From CAYQTE01 sp964420285 (GTDB lineage: Bacteria; Planctomycetota; Phycisphaerae; Tepidisphaerales; Tepidisphaeraceae), in assembly GCA_964420285.1 (NCBI GenBank), contig CAYQTE010000079.1, positions 1-19,447 of the forward strand: a DNA stretch of 19,447 nt, in the 5' to 3' direction. The number at the start of each line of letters is the position of its first letter. The stretch's first letter is position 1. Positions 1 to 7,038 of the stretch are shown in pieces. The translations under genes were made by a program, and so were the position numbers. The notes beneath the pieces were generated by a model. It did not search any database and was not told the origin of the DNA. It saw only the letters and a list, made by a program, of their open reading frames with translations.

Positions 1-147
1 GATTGCGATGACGATGAGGGTTATAATGATGAGCGGGACAAGGTGCGAAGATCGGGGTTTGCCGGGAAGACGGTTATTATGACGACGGTCATGGGGCCAT
101 TTTCGTTGGAACGGGAAATCGACTGCTTTCCGGGACAAAGACCGCAC
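1..147 (-). CDS. Possible N-terminus of a membrane protein, cut by the left edge
   Basis: A reading frame on the - strand is open from a GTG at 147 (or a TTG at 138) to the window edge. It encodes a basic, His/Arg/Asn-rich stretch followed by a hydrophobic run ending in LIIITLIVIAI, which could be the start of a transmembrane segment. There is no ATG and only a weak GGTGG purine stretch near the GTG. It overlaps, on the opposite strand, a C-terminal protein remnant that looks more protein-like, so both are unlikely to be real. No family is recognised. Neighbouring sequence to the left would decide whether a long membrane protein continues. Confidence 0.18.
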   Translation of the reverse strand, partial: MRSLSRKAVDFPFQRKWPHDRRHNNRLPGKPRSSHLVPLIIITLIVIAI

Positions 148-259
148 CCACCTGCGCGATCTGATCGATGTTGGCCTCATCACGCGCGCCTGGCTGGCCA
201 AGCTGCCGCAGGTTCTTGCCGATCGACTCGCCCAGTTGCTCGACACGCCCCAAGGGTGA
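83..259 (+). pseudogene. C-terminal remnant of a small protein (nucleotidyltransferase-like tail)
   Basis: A + strand frame open from 83 and ending in TGA at 257-259 reads FRDKDRTHLRDLIDVGLI followed by a leucine-rich helix and LAQLLDTPQG. This is a well-formed, amphipathic C-terminus. It resembles, from memory, the tail of small planctomycete proteins often labelled nucleotidyltransferase-like; that link is inference. The protein-like part begins at about 119. Upstream, the same frame hits a TGA at 80-82 and contains no start codon, and neither other frame continues the similarity convincingly. It is therefore called a broken or frameshifted 3' end, not an intact gene. Confidence 0.4.
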
Positions 260-264
260 ATTGC

Positions 265-2016
265 TCATCGCCCCGCGCCTCTCGATGGCCGCGAAGCGGC
301 AGGTGATACGGCCGGGAACTGGTATGCGCCCAGATCAGGCGCCCGGTCGGCGGGGCGCGGAACATTCTCGAAATCGCGGAAGATCGTCGGCCGAATATCG
401 ATACCCGCGCCGATTGCCGGAGAGTCGGGCAGGAGATGGAAATCGAGCCGGGCGACGCCGGCAAATCGCGGGTCGGCGTTCAGGGCGTCCGTGTCCCATG
501 TCGGCGGCTGGCCCGCGCCAAACCAGAGATTGTGACCTCCTTTGGGCGATGGAGCGCCGTCGCGTTTTGGCAGATACGGCGTCCCTGTCGAACAAATGAT
601 ATTGTTGGCGAAAAGGAGCGAGTACAAGCCGATCCGGCCGAAAGAAATATGACCAAAACCCTGGGCGCCCCATGCCGCGCCCTGCCAACCGCAGGCGTAG
701 ATGGTATTGTTGCAGAAGTAGAGTGTGGTGGCGGGCCCGCCCTCGATTCCCGGCTCGATCTCGACGCCGATGTGGCCCTGGGCATCGCCGCCGGCAGGTT
801 CCGGACCCAGGCCGGCATTGGCGATGACGTTGTTGTAGACCCAGTTCTCGCCGGTCATGTATTGGCCCAGGAGCATTCCGCCGCCGACCTGATTGACGAT
901 GAAATTGTGGTGGACCTTATGGCCGGACATGTAGGCGGTGCTCGCCCCTTCGCTATAGATGTTGATTGCGCGATTGGCGTTGTTGTCGTGGAGGTAGTTC
1001 CAGGCGATTTCGCGGTTGGACTCGGCCGGGAGGCGATTGCCCGAACTGGACCGGGCGCTGGAGATATAAATCGGATGCGTCAATTTGCTGGCTCCCGGCT
1101 TGCCCACCTTGGTGATCTCATTGCCCAGAACCGCCAGATTGTTGCCTTGGGCCGCGATGGCCCCTTCGGGCGCATTGGCGGTCGGAGCCGTGACATGATT
1201 TCCCACCGCGCGAAATCCAGAGCCCATGTCCACGGCGTTCTCATTGGCGCAGAGATTGAACTTCGCCAGCGTCCAGTCGTGCGTATAGCCGTATCCGGAT
1301 CGGAAATGTCCAAAAGCCCGCTTGGCGCTGTCGCCGCCGATGGAAACCGTCGCCCCCGGATAGGCGATCAGCGCCGCGGGCTTGTCCGGCGTTCCGTTGA
1401 GCGAGAGATTGACGGCCGCGTTGTAGTCGGTCTCGCGAGCCTGGGTGAATCCATCCAGCACATAGGTGATGTCGCCCGCCTTCATTTGGTCGATGGCGCG
1501 CGAGATCGATCGCCAGGGCTTGGACCATCCGCCGTCGCCTCCCTCATTGTCGCCCTGCGGCGAGACGAATCGAATCGCCGCCGGCCTCACCACGAACGGC
1601 AGCGGATTCGAGACCGCGCCATCCACGGTGATGGAAATGCTCCCCGCGCCGTCGGCGGCCAGATGGCTGACCTGGAAGATCACGACCTGCATGCTGTGCC
1701 GAACGGAAAGGTCCGCCGGCGAATACGGCGGCTTGGCGTCGCCCCAAAAGTAGACATGCGACGCCGGGGCGTTATTTACCGTGACTTTCGAGGTTCCCTG
1801 CCGCGTTCCCAGCCCCGTGCCCCAGACGCTGACGATGGCTCCGTCCTGATCCGGCGGCTGTCCCTGCGATGAGTCGGAGTTGCCGCTGCGTGGTCCAGAA
1901 GTCAGATCGGAGAAGTTGAGCACGGGTTCGCCGCCGACCGGAAAGGCCGGCAGAAGTACGAACAAGACGCAGCCAACAAGAACTCGTTGCACGCAGGTTA
2001 CCGTTTGAGAGGACAT
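265..2016 (-). CDS. Secreted right-handed beta-helix protein with choice-of-anchor-Q-like C-terminus
   Basis: This 583-residue protein is probably exported: residues 1-29 form a signal peptide with a hydrophobic core (VLVGCVLFVLLPAF). Residues ~55-140 look like an IPT/TIG-type Ig fold (VSVWGTGLGTRQGTSKVTVN). Residues ~147-190 resemble the DUF1565 start of pectate-lyase-like folds (FVSPQGDNEGGDGGWSKPW, then a predicted helix and ITYVLDG). After that come repeated short beta-helix turns rich in N-x-I/V (NEITKVG, HHNFIVN, YNNVIAN, CNNTIYA, ANNIICS). The C-terminus (ADPRF...LLPDSPAIGAG...DLGAYQ) matches the choice-of-anchor-Q ending common in planctomycete surface proteins. No catalytic residues can be assigned, so carbohydrate binding or cleavage is only a family-level guess. 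The ATG at 2016 is supported by AAGGAG eight bases upstream. It is divergent from the gene at 2202. Confidence 0.85.
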   Translation of the reverse strand: MSSQTVTCVQRVLVGCVLFVLLPAFPVGGEPVLNFSDLTSGPRSGNSDSSQGQPPDQDGAIVSVWGTGLGTRQGTSKVTVNNAPASHVYFWGDAKPPYSPADLSVRHSMQVVIFQVSHLAADGAGSISITVDGAVSNPLPFVVRPAAIRFVSPQGDNEGGDGGWSKPWRSISRAIDQMKAGDITYVLDGFTQARETDYNAAVNLSLNGTPDKPAALIAYPGATVSIGGDSAKRAFGHFRSGYGYTHDWTLAKFNLCANENAVDMGSGFRAVGNHVTAPTANAPEGAIAAQGNNLAVLGNEITKVGKPGASKLTHPIYISSARSSSGNRLPAESNREIAWNYLHDNNANRAINIYSEGASTAYMSGHKVHHNFIVNQVGGGMLLGQYMTGENWVYNNVIANAGLGPEPAGGDAQGHIGVEIEPGIEGGPATTLYFCNNTIYACGWQGAAWGAQGFGHISFGRIGLYSLLFANNIICSTGTPYLPKRDGAPSPKGGHNLWFGAGQPPTWDTDALNADPRFAGVARLDFHLLPDSPAIGAGIDIRPTIFRDFENVPRPADRAPDLGAYQFPAVSPAASRPSRGAGR

Positions 2017-2201
2017 GGGTGGGCTCCTTCAGGCCGTTGGACTTCGCGTAGCGTAGAGTCAGGGCGACGCAATCGGAAGGGGTGTGGCGCACTCGCCTTG
2101 ACAGGAACATAAGAACGCTGGACCGGCCGGAATCGAGCAGATAGGCTAGATACCATCGGCAAAGTCCACATGGGAGATTCGGCATATAAGGAGCAACCGC
2201 C
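2017..2201. promoter_or_regulatory. Divergent intergenic region between two exported-protein genes
   Basis: These 185 bases must carry promoters for the beta-helix gene (-) and the PsbP-like gene (+). Ribosome binding sites are clear on both sides: AAGGAG before the ATG at 2016 (-) and AAGGAG before the ATG at 2202 (+). A perfect TTGACA lies at 2098-2103 on the + strand but has no good -10 at the proper distance. A short direct repeat (CGTAGCGTAG) lies near 2046. No operator or riboswitch is evident. Confidence 0.35.
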
Positions 2202-3089
2202 ATGACAGCGCGCGCATTCCTGAGATTGGGCATTATGGTGGCGGCTATCGGCTTGTGGGCATTGAGCTCCGGCGGGCGTGCGGCCGGGGGCGACGCGCCG
2301 GGAGCCGGTCCGGCAACGCGTGCGGCGACGCCGGCGACAACCCAATCCACCGACAAGTGGTTGACGCTTACCGACGCCCAGCGGCATTTTCATCTGGATT
2401 ACCCGCCGTCGTGGAAAGTCAATACCGAGGTGGTCGAGGCCGTGCATTACACGATTGTGTTTGCCGCATTGAACAGCGCGGGCAAGGAAAAGTTCACGGT
2501 TCAAATGGTCCATATTTCGCCCAACGAGTGGGAATTGAATGCTGACCTGATCGCCCAACAAGTGCCGGTTGGGACCGCATATATTGATGTCAGTTGGCAG
2601 GAAGGCCCCGGAGGCGTGAGGCAGTTTGGGCCGGGGATCGAGGAGATGGAGGCGGCCGACTTGTCGGGACCGCTGAAGGAGAGCAATGAGGTTCGGGAAG
2701 GGCAATTCGGGGCATTGAACGCGCGGTCCATCCGTTTTTCCAAGTGGGGAAGGCACTGGAATGTGACCGTCTATTTGCACGCGCCGGTGACGGCGGCGTT
2801 GCGGGACGACGTGGATAAGGTTTTGGCGAGTTTTCGGTTCGATGGCCTGCCGGCCGGGGACAAAATGTGGGCTATCGGCCTGGCGCGCAAAAGCCTGCCG
2901 GCCGAGGCCGATCCGGACATGTACACGAACATGGGCGGATCGCCGCTTTATTATTGCACCGCGGAAGTGAAGGGCGATGAAGTGATTGTGACGTTCACGA
3001 AACATCTGGAGAACACGCCGGCGAAAAGCTGGACCTATCGCGTGACGGCAAAGGGAGAAGTGATCGCGGTGAAAGATAATGGCGGATGA
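2202..3089 (+). CDS. Exported PsbP/Mog1-fold-like hypothetical protein
   Basis: The 295-residue product begins with a signal peptide (residues 1-~28; LGIMVAAIGLWALSSGGRA) and an Ala/Thr/Gly-rich linker to ~46. Residues ~50-205 have the look of a PsbP/DcrB-like alpha-beta domain: an opening FHLDYPPSWKV, alternating strands, and a closing VDKVLASFRFDG, the usual end of such domains. A second, smaller region (~210-295) contains YYCTAEVKGDEVIVTFTKHL and a predicted C-terminal strand. No catalytic motif is visible. In bacteria such domains are mostly periplasmic or surface proteins of unknown role. The start is set by AAGGAG eight bases before the ATG. It is divergent from the beta-helix gene and convergent with the AraC-type gene, 44 bases away. 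Confidence 0.75.
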   Translation: MTARAFLRLGIMVAAIGLWALSSGGRAAGGDAPGAGPATRAATPATTQSTDKWLTLTDAQRHFHLDYPPSWKVNTEVVEAVHYTIVFAALNSAGKEKFTVQMVHISPNEWELNADLIAQQVPVGTAYIDVSWQEGPGGVRQFGPGIEEMEAADLSGPLKESNEVREGQFGALNARSIRFSKWGRHWNVTVYLHAPVTAALRDDVDKVLASFRFDGLPAGDKMWAIGLARKSLPAEADPDMYTNMGGSPLYYCTAEVKGDEVIVTFTKHLENTPAKSWTYRVTAKGEVIAVKDNGG

Positions 3090-3133
3090 GGATTGAGACG
3101 AACTCATAAACCCAGAATATCCCGGCCGTTCTA

Positions 3134-4057
3134 TCACCGCTGTTCCCGCACCAGCTTTGTCGGCGAGAGCCCGAAGACGCTTTTGAACGTCCGGGAGAAA
3201 TGGTAAGGGTCGGCAAACCCCAGTTCAGCGGCGAGGTGCTTGACCAGCGTGCCCGACTCCTGCATCCGGGCGGCGGCGTGGTTCATCTTCAGACGCATCA
3301 GGCGGTGATACGGACTCTCGTGCTCGAACCGCCGAAACAGCCGGCACAGATACGCGCCGTCCACGTGACACCGCTCGGCCAGTTCGCTCAGGCTGCGAAT
3401 CTCCAGGGCGTGCTCCTCCAATTCCCGGCGGCAACGCTGATAGGTGTCGAAGGCCGCACTCTCGACCGAACCGGGCGGCATGCGCGTCTCGGCCAGCTTG
3501 AGCAGCAGCGCCTCCAGCAGGGCGGCGCAGATGTCCAGGCTCTGGGGCGTGTTCTTTGACCCATTGGCGATCAGCTCGTCAAAGATCGGCATGACCTCGG
3601 CCGGTGCAGAGGTCTGGATCACCGAGCCCGGCGGCAGGGGTATGGCGCGCAGAAATCTCATCGCGCTGGTTCCGGCGAAGTCCACAAAGTATTTCACCAG
3701 CGGCTGGTCCGGCGCGGTGGTGATGTGATGGGGAATTCCCGGCCCATAGGAGAAGATCGTTCCCGGCACCAGGCGGCACGTTTGGCCGCGCAGCGTTACC
3801 GCGCCCTCACCGCCGGCCACGAATTCCAGGCCGTAGTAGGGGAAGGTGTCACGGCGGATGCGATAGTCGGGAGTGCAGCGTTCGCATCCGGCACAGACGA
3901 CACTGAGGCGTTTGCCCGCGATGGGGCGCAACTGCAGATTGAACCGCCGGGCCTTGGCGATCTGGGCGGAGAAGAACGCCGGCTGGGTCGTGGCCGGCTC
4001 GGATGACGCTCGATGGGACAGGTCAATTTTCGGCATCATTTGACCAAGAATAGCCAT
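3134..4057 (-). CDS. AraC-family transcriptional regulator
   Basis: Starting from the ATG at 4057 this gives 307 residues; an upstream TTG at 4075 and ATGs at 4039/4036 are alternatives, and none has a clear ribosome binding site. The N-terminal half has the AraC-type cupin pattern (EGAVTLRGQTCRLVPGTIF, GIPHHITTA). This fold usually binds a small sugar-like ligand. The last ~100 residues form the double HTH of the AraC/XylS family: first helix pair with LSELAERCHVDGAYLCRLFR, second with VKHLAAELGFADPYHFSRTF and the closing GLSPTKLVRE. The gene is divergent from the nucleotide-sugar cassette at 4158, and the proposed promoter of that cassette overlaps its 5' end. It is therefore the obvious candidate regulator of the cassette and possibly of itself; that is inferred from position. 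Confidence 0.9.
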   Translation of the reverse strand: MAILGQMMPKIDLSHRASSEPATTQPAFFSAQIAKARRFNLQLRPIAGKRLSVVCAGCERCTPDYRIRRDTFPYYGLEFVAGGEGAVTLRGQTCRLVPGTIFSYGPGIPHHITTAPDQPLVKYFVDFAGTSAMRFLRAIPLPPGSVIQTSAPAEVMPIFDELIANGSKNTPQSLDICAALLEALLLKLAETRMPPGSVESAAFDTYQRCRRELEEHALEIRSLSELAERCHVDGAYLCRLFRRFEHESPYHRLMRLKMNHAAARMQESGTLVKHLAAELGFADPYHFSRTFKSVFGLSPTKLVREQR

Positions 4058-4086
4058 TGGGACAGGCCGGCTCAAGTCGTTATGAT
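4057..4086 (+). promoter_or_regulatory. Putative sigma70-type promoter of the epimerase cassette
   Basis: TTGGGA (4057-4062) and TATGAT (4081-4086) are separated by 18 bases and match the -35 and -10 consensus at 4/6 and 5/6 positions. Initiation near 4093 would give a leader of about 65 bases containing the GC hairpin at 4112-4135. The site overlaps the first codons of the divergent AraC-type gene, so the two genes probably share control. Start-site mapping would settle it. Confidence 0.4.
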
Positions 4087-4111
4087 GCCGAGCTCTATTG
4101 ATCCAGACGGT

Positions 4112-4135
4112 GCGGCGGCGTAGGTTTGCCGCCGC
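4112..4135 (+). promoter_or_regulatory. Perfect GC hairpin in the leader of the epimerase cassette
   Basis: GCGGCGGC (4112-4119) and GCCGCCGC (4128-4135) form a perfect 8-bp stem with an 8-base loop, followed by GGCTTTATT. It ends 22 bases before the GTG start at 4158. It resembles an intrinsic terminator with a poor U-tract. No + strand gene ends just upstream, so it would act as an attenuator or mRNA-stability element, or, as DNA, as a regulator site. Confidence 0.45.
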
Positions 4136-4157
4136 GGCTTTATTAAGAGGAGCACAC

Positions 4158-5201
4158 GTGAGCGAGCAGTTGATTCAGAACGCATGCGGCAAGGACGATC
4201 TGATCCTGGTGACCGGAGCCGGCGGGTTCATCGGCGGGGCGCTAGTGAAATACTTCCTGGACAAGGGGTTCCGCAACATTCGTGCTGTGGACAAGAAGCC
4301 CCTGCCGATGTGGTATCAGCACCACCACGGCGTCGAGTCGTTGTGCATGGACCTGTCGGAGCACGACAATTGCGTCAAGGCCGCCGAGAACGCCGTCGAA
4401 ATCTATCAACTCGCCGCCGACATGGGCGGCATGGGCTTCATCGAGCGGTTCCGCATCCAATGCCTGCGCAGCATTCTGATCAACACGCACATGGTCGAGG
4501 CGGCCTACCGGGCCGGGTGTCAGCGGTATTTTTATAGCTCGTCGGCCTGCGCCTACAACACGGACCTGCAGAAGTCGCCCGACGTGCGGGCCTTGAAGGA
4601 ATCGGACGCCTATCCGGCGATGGCCGAGCGCGGATACGGCTGGGAGAAGCTCATCAGCGAGATGTTCTGCCAGGAATACTGGGCCGAACGCGGCATGAAG
4701 ACGGCGATCGCCCGCTTCCACAATGTCTACGGGCCTCCCGGTACGTGGGATGGCGGCCGTGAAAAGGCGCCGGCGGCCATCTGCCGCAAGGTCGTCGAGG
4801 CCAAGCACGAAGGCAAGAAGGAGATCATGATCTGGGGCGACGGCCATCAGACGCGCAGCTTCATGTATATCGACGACTGCGTGAAGGGCATCGACATGAT
4901 CACACACTGCGACAAGCTGATCGCCACGCCGATCAATCTCGGCTCCAACGAAATGGTCTCCATCAACGACCTGGTGTCGTATGTCGAGGAGATCGGCGGG
5001 CTGAAGCTCAATCGCAAATATGACCTGGACGCCCCCAAGGGTGTGGCCGGCCGCAACAGCGACAATACGTTCATCAAGAGCGTGCTGAAGTGGGAGCCAA
5101 ACACAAGCCTCAAGGCCGGCCTGAAGCCGACGTTCAAGTGGATCGAGCAGCAATATATCGACCGTAAGGCGGGCAAGCGCACCGTCATGGACACGATCTG
5201 A
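4158..5201 (+). CDS. GDP-mannose 3,5-epimerase-like NAD-dependent epimerase (extended SDR)
   Basis: This 347-residue protein is predicted to epimerise GDP-D-mannose to GDP-L-galactose and/or GDP-L-gulose with NAD as bound cofactor, in the cytoplasm. The Rossmann motif GAGGFIG is at residues 20-26. DMGGMGFI (~89) is typical of plant GME. The catalytic set is complete: Cys131 in SSSACAY, Tyr160 and Lys164 in YGWEK, and Lys203 in GGREKAPAA. Their spacings (29, 4 and 39 residues) equal those of Arabidopsis GME Cys145, Tyr174, Lys178 and Lys217 as known to me. GPPGTWDGG is also GME-like. The GTG at 4158 is chosen because GAGGAG lies five bases upstream; the in-frame TTG at 4098 would add 20 basic residues before the Rossmann fold and has no such site. 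First gene of the cassette. A related bacterial sugar-nucleotide epimerase cannot be excluded. Confidence 0.87.
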   Translation: MSEQLIQNACGKDDLILVTGAGGFIGGALVKYFLDKGFRNIRAVDKKPLPMWYQHHHGVESLCMDLSEHDNCVKAAENAVEIYQLAADMGGMGFIERFRIQCLRSILINTHMVEAAYRAGCQRYFYSSSACAYNTDLQKSPDVRALKESDAYPAMAERGYGWEKLISEMFCQEYWAERGMKTAIARFHNVYGPPGTWDGGREKAPAAICRKVVEAKHEGKKEIMIWGDGHQTRSFMYIDDCVKGIDMITHCDKLIATPINLGSNEMVSINDLVSYVEEIGGLKLNRKYDLDAPKGVAGRNSDNTFIKSVLKWEPNTSLKAGLKPTFKWIEQQYIDRKAGKRTVMDTI

Positions 5202-5204
5202 TGC

Positions 5205-5221
5205 CGCCGCCTCGGGCGGCG
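5205..5221 (+). other. GC hairpin between the first and second cassette genes
   Basis: CGCCGCC (5205-5211), loop TCG and GGCGGCG (5215-5221) form a perfect 7-bp stem starting four bases after the epimerase stop. There is no U-tract, so strong termination is not expected. It may set different transcript levels or stability for the first gene versus the next two, which lie 87 bases further on. Confidence 0.35.
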
Positions 5222-5288
5222 CGGCGATGAACGGCGGCGCTATGGTTGGCGGTGTCGCCCTTTCATGGTTTGAACACTGGAGCCGGCA

Positions 5289-6101
5289 ATGACTCAAGCC
5301 CCGTCCGCTGCGGACATCACCTCGGTGATCGGGAAGATACCGTACCGCATGGCATTTGCCGGCGGATGGATCGATCAGCCGTTCGTTTCCCGCCTTAATC
5401 CCGACAAGATCGGTTCGATGGTCGTCGTTGCCATCGAGCCCACCGTGCGATTCATGGACCGCTCCGGCATGGCCACCGGCACGCGCAAGGTCGCACTGCG
5501 CATGTGGAAAGACGGCATTCCACAGCGCCCCGCCGGTGAACTGGTCAGGGAGCTTTACGCCGAGGAGAACCGGAACAAGACGGATCCATCCGGCTCGCAG
5601 GACATGATCGGGCTGATACATCCCGGCGTGAACCGTCTGGATTATGACTTTCGCCACGAGGGCGGCGTGTTTCCCTGTCACATCGAGTCGAACAACGATC
5701 CGGCGGTGGCCCAGTGGCTGGAACGGGTGATTCACGTGGTTTCCGTGATGCCCCGGCCGGAAGGTTACAACCCGCTGGGGATCAAGGATCTCGACCCGCA
5801 GTGGATCCGCGAATTGGGCCGCACGGGCCGCGATTGCTACGACGCGATCCTTGCCCGCGATATCCACGGCCTGAGCCGGTCGCTCAAGAAATCCATGGCC
5901 TGCTGGGCCAAGCTGCTTCCGCATACTCTGCGGCATCCGACGATCGCGATGGACCTGGTGGGTCTGATGGAATATTACCAATCTCGCTATGCCGGCGCGA
6001 CGTACAGCGGGTGCGGCGGAGGCTATTTGTATGTCCTGTCTGAAGACCCTGTGCCCGGCGCGTTCAAGGTGAAGGTCAGGATCGCAAAGGAAAGCCGCTA
6101 A
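5289..6101 (+). CDS. GHMP-kinase-like protein without a recognisable P-loop
   Basis: The 270-residue protein shows the ends of a GHMP kinase fold, nearest to sugar kinases of the HddA/galactokinase type. The N-terminal sugar-binding motif is AFAGGWIDQP (residues 22-31). A QD-containing motif like that of heptose kinases follows in SGSQDMIGLIHPGV (101-114). The glycine-rich C-terminal motif is YSGCGGGYLYVL (239-250). The middle motif that makes the ATP phosphate loop (GLGSSSA-like) should lie between residues 55 and 100, but I see none; that segment reads MWKDGIPQRP... and is short. Usual family members are about 330 residues. It may be a divergent kinase or a non-catalytic sugar-phosphate-binding relative. 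GGAG lies about seven bases before the ATG. It ends one base before the next gene, so the two are almost surely co-translated. Confidence 0.72.
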   Translation: MTQAPSAADITSVIGKIPYRMAFAGGWIDQPFVSRLNPDKIGSMVVVAIEPTVRFMDRSGMATGTRKVALRMWKDGIPQRPAGELVRELYAEENRNKTDPSGSQDMIGLIHPGVNRLDYDFRHEGGVFPCHIESNNDPAVAQWLERVIHVVSVMPRPEGYNPLGIKDLDPQWIRELGRTGRDCYDAILARDIHGLSRSLKKSMACWAKLLPHTLRHPTIAMDLVGLMEYYQSRYAGATYSGCGGGYLYVLSEDPVPGAFKVKVRIAKESR

Positions 6102-6102
6102 C

Positions 6103-6924
6103 ATGAATCGCGTCATTGTCTCCGGCGGATTTGATGACCTGCGATTGCGGGATTACCGATTCCTCGATGAGGCATCGAAGCTCGGACCATTGAAGGTTCT
6201 GCTGTGGTCGGACGACGCGGTGCAGACGGCCACGGGCAAGGCGCCCAGGTTCCCGCAGGCCGAGCGCGAATATTCCATGCAGGCCATCCGCTACGTCAAT
6301 TCGATCAAGCTGCTGCACGGAGCCAACAACCCCGACGCCCTGCCGGAGATGGATGGGCCCCGCCCGGATGTGTGGGCCGTCAACCAGGCGACCGACACTC
6401 CCGCCAAGCGCGAATGGGCGCGATCGGCCGGCGTCGAGTATCGCGTCATCGACGATGCAACCCTGAAGAGTTTGCCGCCGCCTCCGGCCGTTCCGGACAA
6501 TCCGCCGTCGCCCCGCAAGAAGGCGGTGGTCACAGGCTGCTACGATTGGTTCCATTCCGGCCACGTCCGCTTCTTCGAGGAAGTCTCGGAACTGGGCGAT
6601 CTGTATGTCGTCGTCGGCCACGATGCGAACATCCGGTTCCTCAAGGGCGAAGGCCATCCGCTTTTCCCCGCCACCGAGCGTCGCTACATCACCGGCTCCA
6701 TCCGCTACGTGACCCTGTCCCTGATCGCCACCGGCGACGGCTGGATGGACGCCGCACCGGAGTTCGAGAAGATCAAACCCGACATCTACGCCGTCAACGA
6801 AGACGGCGACAAACCCGACAAGCGGCAGTTCTGCCAGGAACACGGCATCGAATACCGGGTGCTCAAGCGCCTGCCCAAGGAAGGCCTGCCAAGGCGCCAG
6901 AGCACGGCCCTGCGCGGGTTTTGA
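6103..6924 (+). CDS. Tandem cytidylyltransferase-fold protein, first domain degenerate
   Basis: The 273 residues hold two copies of the nucleotidyltransferase (cytidylyltransferase/RfaE-C-terminal) fold. Domain 2 (residues ~139-255) is intact: VTGCYDWFHSGH with HSGH at 151-154, RFLKGEGHPLFP, and ERRYITGSIRYV as the second nucleotide-binding motif. Domain 1 (residues ~1-118) aligns clearly (VSGGFDD...RFLDEAS, EREYSMQAIRYV), but HSGH is replaced by RLRD at 14-17. It has lost both catalytic histidines and is probably structural or regulatory. A Pro-rich linker (~125-138) joins them. The intact domain probably transfers NMP from CTP or another NTP onto a sugar phosphate or alditol phosphate. AAGGAAAG precedes the ATG, one base after the previous stop. 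The substrate is unknown; the cassette suggests an activated sugar. Confidence 0.8.
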   Translation: MNRVIVSGGFDDLRLRDYRFLDEASKLGPLKVLLWSDDAVQTATGKAPRFPQAEREYSMQAIRYVNSIKLLHGANNPDALPEMDGPRPDVWAVNQATDTPAKREWARSAGVEYRVIDDATLKSLPPPPAVPDNPPSPRKKAVVTGCYDWFHSGHVRFFEEVSELGDLYVVVGHDANIRFLKGEGHPLFPATERRYITGSIRYVTLSLIATGDGWMDAAPEFEKIKPDIYAVNEDGDKPDKRQFCQEHGIEYRVLKRLPKEGLPRRQSTALRGF

Positions 6925-6992
6925 ACGGCGTTCGATCGACAATCGCTTCATTTCCCCTCTCTTTGCTAATCTCGATTTCGCATATGCGGCCG

Positions 6993-7017
6993 TTATGCAA
7001 TTGGCAATTCAGCATAA
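6993..7017. other. AT-rich inverted repeat between convergent genes
   Basis: TTATGC (6993-6998) and GCATAA (7012-7017) flank AATT-GGC-AATT, giving a nested imperfect hairpin in the 114-base gap between the convergent genes ending at 6924 (+) and 7039 (-). It is not GC-rich and lacks a clear U-tract. It could be a weak bidirectional terminator; nothing else is seen in this gap. Confidence 0.25.
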
Positions 7018-7038
7018 ATAGAGCACGGGCCTGTATCG

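Noticed and set aside
436..1872. Long + strand open frame antisense to the beta-helix gene
   Set aside because: Composition-driven shadow in GC-rich DNA; the - strand protein has a signal peptide, recognisable domains and a good ribosome binding site.
2098..2103. TTGACA as -35 box of the PsbP-like gene
   Set aside because: No reasonable -10 hexamer lies 15-19 bases downstream on the same strand.
5205..5221. Intrinsic terminator after the epimerase gene
   Set aside because: The stem is perfect but is not followed by a T-run, and the downstream genes appear to need the same transcript; kept only as a hairpin.
4242..6116. 624-codon - strand open frame across the sugar cassette
   Set aside because: It covers two real genes and their gap on the other strand; the translation has no domain features and reflects codon-position GC bias.
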